DNA from: QQUD01 sp039029915 | Lineage (GTDB): Bacteria > Chloroflexota > Anaerolineae > Promineifilales > Promineifilaceae | Assembly: GCA_039029915.1 (NCBI GenBank) | Contig: JBCCFD010000226.1 | Location: 1 to 12,206, forward strand | DNA: 12,206 nt | Reading direction: 5' to 3' | In this document: positions 7,492 to 12,206 of the stretch, piece by piece | Numbering within the stretch: position 1 is the first letter of the stretch | How the letters are laid out: every line of letters begins with the position of its first letter | Made by a program: the position numbers and the translations under genes | Notes under the pieces: generated by a model | What the model was told of the DNA's origin: nothing | Seen by the model: only the letters and a program-made list of their open reading frames with translations | Databases searched by the model: none

Positions 7492-8880
7492 CTACAAACT
7501 ACAGTGTACCAAACTTTGATGTAGTTTTTCAATATGCTGTGGTAACACTGTTCGAGGGTCAAGGAGTAAACGGCCGTCTTGAATCCGTGAAATTATCGAT
7601 AATTTTTCTGCACGGAGTTGATTGGCTAACTTTTGAGGATGGTTCGTGCGTATGGAAAGTACCCATGTATCAATCGATGTGCCCGGCAAACTGCCGCCAC
7701 CTACGGTTGATACATTCTCAACAATATCTGAGTCAACCCCATTTGAGGATAAAACAGCTTGCCACTCAGTTAATGTCTTGTGGATTTCCTCTTTTGGCAT
7801 TGATAACATGCGCCAAACGGGAATGTGGCTCAGGGCTTCGTTTTTAATGTAGTGACTGAGGGTTGTCGTAAGTCCAGCCAGACAGAATTTGTCCGCTCGG
7901 ACGGCTCTGGCGAGCGGATGCCTTTTCGTTTTTTGAATCAAATCGGCGCGACCGCACAAAATGCCTGCCTGCGGCCCTCCTAACAGTTTATCCCCGCTAA
8001 AGGCGACGACGTCACAGCCAGCGGCTAATCCCTGAGGAACGGTTACTTCAGAGGGAATCCCATAAGGGGTTGTGTCTAAAAGGGCACCGCTGCCCTGATC
8101 GTACAGCAGAGGGATATTGCGGGCGTGGGCTAATTCAGCGAGTTCTTCCAATGAGGGTTCGCTTGTAAACCCAATGATTTTGTAATTTGAATGATGCGCT
8201 ACCAAAATGGCGCCGGTATTTTCGCTGATGGCCCGTTCATAATCATAGAGATGGGTCCGGTTGGTTGTGCCGACCTCTACGATTTTTGCCCCAGATTGAG
8301 CCATAACGTCTGGAATGCGGAAACCACCCCCAATCTCAACGAGCTGCCCTCTGCTAATGATGACCTCTTTGCCTTGGCAAAGGGCAGTTAGCATAAGCAG
8401 GACTGCCGCCGCGTTGTTGTTCACAACAAGAGATGCCTCGCTGTTTAGAAGCTGTTTAAGAGGAATATCAGGGTGGGTCGTGCGTGAGCCTCGCTGACCT
8501 GAGTCTAGGTCAAACTCAAGATTAGAGTAACCTTGGCCAATGTCTTGAATTGCCTCAAGTGACGCCTGACTTAGTGGGGCTCGCCCCAAATTAGTGTGGA
8601 CGATGACCCCTGTGGCGTTAATGACGGGCTGAAGGGAGGGCGCTATTAAGTTTATTAACCATTGTTCGGCGTGAGCGGTGAGTTGATTTGGGTCGGGAAC
8701 GGCCGTTAGTTGCTCGCTCAAAATCCCTTTTCGCGTCTGGCTAATGGTCTCGCGGACGGCTTCTACAGTTAGAGAACGGCCGTAAACGGCGGTGAGTTCT
8801 GTCCCATTTTCACTGCTCAAAAGCTGATCCACGCTGGGTAAATTGCGTAATAGTGTTTGTGTTGACATTGTTTGGCTCAT
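7492..8880 (-). CDS. selA: L-seryl-tRNA(Sec) selenium transferase SelA
   Basis: SelA is the PLP-dependent enzyme that converts Ser-tRNA(Sec) to selenocysteinyl-tRNA(Sec) with selenophosphate, the bacterial route to selenocysteine. It is 462 residues, the normal length. The N-terminal tRNA-binding part begins with Leu-Arg-Asn-Leu-Pro-Ser-Val-Asp. Family blocks include Asn-Ala-Thr-Gly-Val-Ile-Val-His-Thr-Asn-Leu-Gly-Arg (88-100), Arg-Gly-Gln-Leu-Val-Glu-Ile-Gly-Gly (177-185) and Asp-Gln-Gly-Ser-Gly (261-265). The PLP lysine is Lys298 in Ser-Gly-Asp-Lys-Leu-Leu-Gly-Gly-Pro-Gln. AGGGG five bases before ATG sets the start, and its AG is shared with the TAG stop of the upstream membrane-protein gene, which suggests translational coupling. 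selB, selC and selD are not in the window, so a working selenocysteine system is inferred from this gene alone. Confidence 0.97.
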   Translation of the reverse strand: MSQTMSTQTLLRNLPSVDQLLSSENGTELTAVYGRSLTVEAVRETISQTRKGILSEQLTAVPDPNQLTAHAEQWLINLIAPSLQPVINATGVIVHTNLGRAPLSQASLEAIQDIGQGYSNLEFDLDSGQRGSRTTHPDIPLKQLLNSEASLVVNNNAAAVLLMLTALCQGKEVIISRGQLVEIGGGFRIPDVMAQSGAKIVEVGTTNRTHLYDYERAISENTGAILVAHHSNYKIIGFTSEPSLEELAELAHARNIPLLYDQGSGALLDTTPYGIPSEVTVPQGLAAGCDVVAFSGDKLLGGPQAGILCGRADLIQKTKRHPLARAVRADKFCLAGLTTTLSHYIKNEALSHIPVWRMLSMPKEEIHKTLTEWQAVLSSNGVDSDIVENVSTVGGGSLPGTSIDTWVLSIRTNHPQKLANQLRAEKLSIISRIQDGRLLLDPRTVLPQHIEKLHQSLVHCSL

Positions 8881-8885
8881 ATGAT

Positions 8886-8890
8886 CCCCT
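8886..8890 (-). promoter_or_regulatory. selA ribosome-binding site fused to the upstream stop codon
   Basis: On the minus strand TAGGGG contains both the TAG stop of the membrane-protein gene (8891-8889) and an AGGGG Shine-Dalgarno (8890-8886), five bases before the selA ATG. A ribosome terminating on the first gene would sit on the selA initiation site. Confidence 0.7.
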
Positions 8891-9377
8891 ATGAGGCTTC
8901 TGACGCTCGACTGCGAATCTGGAGCAATAGCTCAAACAGTAAAAGAACGATACCTACTAACATGGCAATGGCTAAGTTGAGTGCTCGATTCATTTGTAGC
9001 CAAACTGAAAAGCTCACCCAAATACCAACCCCCATTGCCTGGCGCAATGTGACAAGAAACTGGGGGGAACCGGCCGTTTCTTGTGTTAGAACATAGCTGA
9101 ATCGCTTATTGAGTACATATGCCAATGGCAAAGCTAGCCCAGTCATCGTAATTAAAATGGTGCCCAAAAAGGCGAGTAAAATATCAGCTCTAGCTGCATC
9201 TAAAAGCGTCGCCGCTTCGATTTGTCCCGTAGATACGCCCCGAACAAGATCAATACGTGCCACATCAAATGGCCACCAGTTATTGATAATACTATTTAGC
9301 GTAAATAGACCAAGTAGGAACAAGGCAATCCCTAAAATGAGAAAAGGAAAAACGCCTAAACGCTCAAAAAATCTCAT
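8889..9377 (-). CDS. Uncharacterised four-helix membrane protein upstream of selA
   Basis: I do not recognise this 162-residue protein. It has four likely transmembrane helices (about 8-30, 66-90, 108-127 and 132-153), a roughly 35-residue polar segment between helices 1 and 2, and an Arg-rich end (Ile-Arg-Ser-Arg). There is no cysteine and no evident catalytic motif. It is the first gene of the probable selA-tsaD operon and is tightly linked to selA through the shared stop and ribosome-binding site. ATG 9377 is the only credible start: upstream in frame there is no start codon before a TAG. A TATACT ending six bases before it suggests a leaderless mRNA. A single imperfect copy of the iterated palindrome (CCGGCCGT) lies inside. 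A role in selenium uptake or an unrelated membrane role are both possible; nothing in the sequence decides. Confidence 0.8.
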   Translation of the reverse strand: MRFFERLGVFPFLILGIALFLLGLFTLNSIINNWWPFDVARIDLVRGVSTGQIEAATLLDAARADILLAFLGTILITMTGLALPLAYVLNKRFSYVLTQETAGSPQFLVTLRQAMGVGIWVSFSVWLQMNRALNLAIAMLVGIVLLLFELLLQIRSRASEAS

Positions 9378-9378
9378 A

Positions 9379-9408
9379 ATCTTAGTATACCTTAGTTTGT
9401 GCTAAGAT
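9379..9408. promoter_or_regulatory. Dyad in the divergent promoter region, possible operator
   Basis: ATCTTAG (9379-9385) and CTAAGAT (9402-9408) form perfect 7-base arms 16 bases apart. A second CTTAG at 9391-9395 also pairs with the right arm. The dyad covers the probable -10 of the leftward membrane-protein gene and lies about 50 bases before the rightward TTG start. It could let one regulator control both directions. No regulator gene is adjacent. Confidence 0.35.
9384..9389 (-). promoter_or_regulatory. Probable -10 element for a leaderless selA-operon transcript
   Basis: TATACT (five of six matching TATAAT) on the minus strand is followed by AAGATT and then the ATG at 9377. Transcription would begin at or next to the A of the start codon. 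No Shine-Dalgarno is present, which fits a leaderless message, but the -35 at 17 bases (ATCTAT) is poor. Confidence 0.4.
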
Positions 9409-9440
9409 AGATACTACTCTATCAAAAAATTGCTTCCTAA

Positions 9441-9446
9441 AGGAGG
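9441..9446 (+). promoter_or_regulatory. Ribosome-binding site that sets a TTG start
   Basis: AGGAGG, the strongest Shine-Dalgarno in the window, lies nine bases before TTG at 9456. No ATG or GTG is suitably placed, so the synthase gene most likely starts with TTG. Confidence 0.75.
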
Positions 9447-9455
9447 TCAAATCGT

Positions 9456-10529
9456 TTGTCCACCACACCTTTGACACCTCATCAAGTTCGATATTTGAAT
9501 ACGGCCCTCAATAAAGTTGCTCGAACATTTGCTATTTTGCCCCCATTTATTGACGCAGTTCTGGCAGATATCATGTCTCTTGCTTATCTTGTTTGCCGTG
9601 TGGTCGATAGTATCGAAGATTGCTACCAACCGTTTGATTGGAAGCAACAAAGATTTCATGAAGTGCGTCAGCTTCTAAAGACTCCTTCATTGGCAAAGGA
9701 AATCTTGACAGTTTGGACTGATTTAGATTGGCCTGGTTTGAATGAAGATGAGATAGCGCTCATGCAGATCCACGGCGGATTAGAGCTGTGGCGTATTTAT
9801 GCACTTATTCCCCAAAAGTTTCGCACCATTATTCAGCGATGGGTGACTGAAATGGCTGTTGGGATGGAAAACACCATCAATCCTGTTGAACCCCCAGCTA
9901 CCATTGTAGTCGGGGATGTCATCGTCTTAGATGGTGCCAAAGATTATGATCAATATTGTTATTATGTTGCTGGGACAGTGGGCTATCTTCAAACTGATCT
10001 ACTGGAAGCGTTTTACGGATTTTCAACAGATATTGTTAAAAAGCTCAAACAGCACTGCTTAGCATTTGGGTTAGGCTTGCAAAAAACGAATATCGTCAAA
10101 GATTTTCTCGAAGATTTTAATCGAGGCGTCTGTTTTATCCCCAACAGCTGGTTGGCTGAAATTAAGCACCAGCCTTTTGAGACCAAAGGCGCACCCATTG
10201 AATGGGTTAAATTTGTTCTAACAGATGTCAAAACGTCGCTTGATGAGGCGGCTGAATATATTGGGGCGATTCCCTATCAGACGATTGGTATTAGGCAAGC
10301 AACCCTCTTATGTTTGTTGCCAGCTTATAAAACGATTTTACTAGCAGCCGAAAAGTCGCACACTTTATTTACGCACGAACATCAGGTCAAAATTTCCCGC
10401 GATACCCTTTCTGATTGTTTTAAAGATGCACAGCTTATTTCCCAAGATAATCAGCTTCTGTGGCAATATCGGGATAATGTAGATAACCTGTTTCACAGTT
10501 ATTTAGGCGAACGGAAAAAAGTCGTTTAA
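9456..10529 (+). CDS. Squalene/phytoene synthase family protein, squalene-synthase-like
   Basis: A head-to-head prenyl synthase of 357 residues, expected to join two C15 or C20 prenyl diphosphates via a cyclopropyl intermediate. The first aspartate-rich motif is Asp51-Ser-Ile-Glu54-Asp55, following a helix that begins Phe-Ala-Ile-Leu-Pro-Pro. Tyr-Cys-Tyr-Tyr-Val-Ala-Gly-Thr-Val-Gly is at 167-176. The second aspartate-rich motif reads Gln209-Lys-Thr-Asn-Ile-Val-Lys-Asp216-Phe-Leu-Glu-Asp220. The Gln-Lys-Thr-Asn-Ile form is that of squalene synthases, where typical CrtB has Gln-Leu-Thr-Asn-Ile, so squalene or a related C30 product is more likely than phytoene. No C-terminal membrane anchor is visible. 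It starts at TTG with a strong AGGAGG and is followed after 20 bases by a reductase gene. A standard HpnC-HpnD-HpnE set is not present. Confidence 0.88.
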   Translation: MSTTPLTPHQVRYLNTALNKVARTFAILPPFIDAVLADIMSLAYLVCRVVDSIEDCYQPFDWKQQRFHEVRQLLKTPSLAKEILTVWTDLDWPGLNEDEIALMQIHGGLELWRIYALIPQKFRTIIQRWVTEMAVGMENTINPVEPPATIVVGDVIVLDGAKDYDQYCYYVAGTVGYLQTDLLEAFYGFSTDIVKKLKQHCLAFGLGLQKTNIVKDFLEDFNRGVCFIPNSWLAEIKHQPFETKGAPIEWVKFVLTDVKTSLDEAAEYIGAIPYQTIGIRQATLLCLLPAYKTILLAAEKSHTLFTHEHQVKISRDTLSDCFKDAQLISQDNQLLWQYRDNVDNLFHSYLGERKKVV

Positions 10530-10549
10530 AAAAGTCGATAGGAGACGTA

Positions 10550-11767
10550 ATGCAGACAAAAAAGTATGATGTGGTGGTTGTTGGGGCTGGGCCAGCAGGG
10601 TCAGCGGCCGCTTTTTTCTTAAGACAGCGTGGTTTAGAGGTAGCACTCCTTGATAAAGCAACGTTCCCTAGAGAAAAAACGTGTGGAGATGGTTTAACCC
10701 CGCGTGCCATTGGGGTGCTTGATGAGATGGGGCTGCTTGAAAATTTGTTAGCCGAAGGGTGCAAGATGGACGAGGCAACCGTTTTTGCACCAAATGGCAC
10801 TCCGGTCACAACGCAAATGCCGATCCGTGATGAACACCCTCCGATTATGTTAGCCATTCCCCGCTACAAACTCGACAACTTTATTTTGCAAAGAGCTGTT
10901 GAAGCAGGCGCTGATTTGTGTGAAGGCATCACCGTTCAGGATGTTCAAACTGAGGCTGACGGTGTCAAAGTGATGGGCCGATATCAAGGTAAGAAAATTG
11001 AGATTAACGGCCGTATGGCTGTCCTCGCGGTTGGGGCCAGCATGGGCTTGCTTAAACGGCTGGGCATCCTTAAAGAGACCCCGACTTTGACACTGGCTGC
11101 CCGTACTTACTATGAAGATGTCCAAGATTTAAGCGGCCGCTTTGAATTTTATTTTGAGGGCATCCCGCTACCCGGTTACGGGTGGGTCTTTCCACTCTCA
11201 AAAACAACGGCCAATATTGGGGCCGGTATTTTTGAAATTAGAAATGGAAAAAAGGACACTCGTTCGGCACAATTAGTGATGGAACAGTTTTTAGAGATTC
11301 CCAAAATGCGCCACATGTTGGCACATGCTAAGCAAATGGGGCGTATCAAGGGGTATCCAATTCGGACAGACTTTGCCACGGCCCCTACATATCAACACAA
11401 TTTGTTATTGGCTGGTGAAGCTGCAGGCCTGGTTAATCCGCTAACGGGTGAAGGGATTGACTATGCCTTAGAGTCTGGAAAAATGGCGGCTGAACAGCTC
11501 ATTGAGATGTTTGAACAGGGGGATTTCTCAAAATTTCAGCTAGAGCAGTATGACCAAAAGCTACGGGCACACTTTCAAGATCAGGTTCGGTTTTGTGAGC
11601 GGATTCGAGATTGGTATTTGCACAAACCAATTATTAACCGCTTGGTCAATGTGGCTAAAAAGCGCGATCAATTCCGTGAACTGTTTACGGACATTGTGCT
11701 GGGGAACGTCGCTGCGAAGGAAGCAATGACGTTTAAAACGGTGTCCCAGATTTTGCTGACGCGATAA
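10550..11767 (+). CDS. Geranylgeranyl reductase family FAD-dependent oxidoreductase
   Basis: A 405-residue flavoprotein of the geranylgeranyl-reductase/MenJ type, which saturates isoprenoid double bonds. The N-terminal FAD fold has Gly-Ala-Gly-Pro-Ala-Gly (12-17). The family hallmark Lys-Thr-Cys45-Gly-Asp-Gly-Leu-Thr-Pro-Arg-Ala is at 43-53, Pro-Gly-Tyr-Gly-Trp-Val-Phe-Pro at 208-215, and the second FAD motif Gly-Glu-Ala-Ala-Gly-Leu-Val-Asn-Pro-Leu-Thr-Gly-Glu-Gly-Ile-Asp-Tyr at 289-305. AGGAG five bases before ATG and the 20-base gap make it an operon partner of the synthase. That suggests it reduces the synthase product, or a prenyl quinone or lipid chain. The substrate cannot be read from the sequence. 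Two GCGGCCGC sites and one ACGGCCGT lie inside. No transmembrane segment or hairpin terminator follows. Confidence 0.9.
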   Translation: MQTKKYDVVVVGAGPAGSAAAFFLRQRGLEVALLDKATFPREKTCGDGLTPRAIGVLDEMGLLENLLAEGCKMDEATVFAPNGTPVTTQMPIRDEHPPIMLAIPRYKLDNFILQRAVEAGADLCEGITVQDVQTEADGVKVMGRYQGKKIEINGRMAVLAVGASMGLLKRLGILKETPTLTLAARTYYEDVQDLSGRFEFYFEGIPLPGYGWVFPLSKTTANIGAGIFEIRNGKKDTRSAQLVMEQFLEIPKMRHMLAHAKQMGRIKGYPIRTDFATAPTYQHNLLLAGEAAGLVNPLTGEGIDYALESGKMAAEQLIEMFEQGDFSKFQLEQYDQKLRAHFQDQVRFCERIRDWYLHKPIINRLVNVAKKRDQFRELFTDIVLGNVAAKEAMTFKTVSQILLTR

Positions 11768-11794
11768 TGGGGGGATTGGTTATTGTTTGTTGAA

Positions 11795-12206
11795 TTATGC
11801 GGTCGTTGTTTGTTGGGTATTTCGCTTGGTGAGTAGCTGAACGGCCGTTTCTAAATAGCCAAACGACGCTTTAAACTCAGGTACAAAGAGTAAATTTAAG
11901 CCAACTAGCATCCCAATAAACCCAATTTTGACAACAAAGTTGTCCATGCCAACCAGCGTAAACAAGACGCAGACAAAGACGGCCACAGAGGTTGGGAGAA
12001 CAAATTGGCGCGCATCTGCCCTTATGCCGACTCGAGACATGTAGATAAAGTAGAAAAGCATGGCTGCCGAGTTCATAATTAAAAAGGCAATAATCGCCCC
12101 TACAAAACCAAATAGCGGAATAAGAAGAATACTGCTTACAAGGTAAATAACTGTCGATGCCGTATTGACGATAGAAGAGCTTTTGGGATGTCCTGCCGAA
12201 ACAAGA
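11795..12206 (-). CDS. Polysaccharide flippase (MOP superfamily), C-terminal part, cut by the window edge
   Basis: The reading frame stays open from the stop at 11795 to the right edge, giving 136 visible residues. The first Met in the window (12076) is internal, not the start. The visible part begins Ala-Gly-His-Pro-Lys-Ser and continues into hydrophobic helices with Leu-Ile-Pro-Leu-Phe-Gly-Phe-Val-Gly-Ala-Ile-Ile-Ala, the pattern of Wzx/RfbX-type exporters in which a helix ends at Pro-x-x-Gly-x-x-Gly-Ala. Two further membrane segments follow, then a polar tail (Thr-Lys-Arg-Asn-Thr-Gln-Gln). Such proteins flip lipid-linked sugar units across the inner membrane. It converges on the reductase gene with 27 bases between, and no terminator is visible there. 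The assignment is from the C-terminal third only. Confidence 0.7.
   Translation of the reverse strand, partial: LVSAGHPKSSSIVNTASTVIYLVSSILLIPLFGFVGAIIAFLIMNSAAMLFYFIYMSRVGIRADARQFVLPTSVAVFVCVLFTLVGMDNFVVKIGFIGMLVGLNLLFVPEFKASFGYLETAVQLLTKRNTQQTTTA

Larger units (their letters stand above)
263..11848. repeat. Highly iterated palindrome ACGGCCGT, 12 dispersed copies
   Basis: Exact copies start at 263, 2503, 2633, 3700, 4950, 6657, 6792, 7570, 8699, 8776, 11007 and 11841. The base before the octamer is A in 11 of 12 copies, and 7 of 12 are the full decamer AACGGCCGTT (263, 2633, 3700, 6657, 6792, 8699, 11841). Equal base composition would give about 0.2 copies in 12.2 kb. Ten copies lie inside genes and two between them (263, 2503). 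The core CGGCCG occurs four more times with other flanks: 2898, 9071, and within GCGGCCGC at 10604 and 11133. The copies are scattered single sites, not tandem or clustered. The pattern resembles cyanobacterial HIP1 (GCGATCGC) in kind; its function here is unknown. Confidence 0.9.

Noticed and set aside
7482..7852. Two plus-strand ORFs antisense to the selA 3' end
   Set aside because: The minus strand encodes conserved SelA sequence throughout; these are mirror frames.
9109..9405. Plus-strand 98-residue ORF antisense to the membrane-protein gene
   Set aside because: Basic, low-complexity shadow translation with no Shine-Dalgarno; the minus-strand frame has clear membrane helices and operon spacing.
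9456..10529. Phytoene synthase CrtB for carotenoids
   Set aside because: The second motif has the squalene-type Gln-Lys-Thr-Asn-Ile form, and no phytoene desaturase or other carotenoid gene is adjacent; not fully excluded.
10604..11140. The two GCGGCCGC sites as copies of the iterated palindrome
   Set aside because: They share only the CGGCCG core and differ at both outer bases; counted separately from the twelve exact copies.
11795..12076. A complete 93-residue membrane protein starting at the ATG at 12076
   Set aside because: The frame continues open upstream to the window edge and encodes flippase-like helices, so this ATG is internal to a larger gene.
1..12206. CRISPR array, tRNA or rRNA gene, insertion sequence or att site
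   Set aside because: No spaced direct repeats, cloverleaf, rRNA core sequence, transposase or terminal inverted repeats were seen on either strand.

Overview
The window is bacterial chromosome with no sign of a phage, plasmid or insertion sequence. It carries nine complete genes and one gene cut by the right edge, on both strands. A Chloroflexota (Anaerolineae-like) host is my best guess, at about even confidence. The reasons are a secreted delta-60-repeat protein ending in an Ile-Phe-Leu-Pro-Ile-Leu tail, a type I recall as common in that phylum, a GAF/PAS soluble histidine kinase, and squalene-synthase-like and geranylgeranyl-reductase-like genes. No rRNA or other phylogenetic marker is present to settle it.

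Layout, left to right. 1-270: no gene. 271-981 (-): CRP/FNR-family regulator with its own clear promoter. 1108-2439 (-): secreted seven-repeat delta-60 protein. 2566-3783 (-): AlaX-type alanyl-tRNA editing protein. 3894-6020 (-): orphan GAF-GAF-PAS histidine kinase, followed by a terminator and preceded by the longest gene-free stretch (6021-6457). 6458-9377 (-): a probable three-gene operon, read as a small four-helix membrane protein, then selA, then tsaD, ending at a 10-bp inverted repeat that includes the tsaD stop codon. 9456-11767 (+): a divergent two-gene isoprenoid cassette (squalene/phytoene synthase family, then a geranylgeranyl-reductase-family flavoprotein). 11795-12206 (-): C-terminal part of a MOP-superfamily polysaccharide flippase, running off the right edge.

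Functional themes. Three enzymes act on tRNA: AlaX clears mischarged tRNA-Ala, TsaD makes t6A, and SelA makes selenocysteinyl-tRNA. SelA implies that the cell makes selenoproteins, although no selB, selC or selenoprotein is visible here. The + strand pair probably joins two prenyl diphosphates head to head and reduces an isoprenoid product. The regulator and the kinase have no adjacent partner that reveals their targets.

The most unusual signal is not a gene. The octamer palindrome ACGGCCGT (usually AACGGCCGT, often the full AACGGCCGTT) occurs 12 times in 12.2 kb, where about 0.2 copies are expected by chance. It lies in genes and between them, and inside genes in only two of the three reading frames. 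It resembles, in kind, the HIP1 highly iterated palindrome of cyanobacteria, but with a different sequence.
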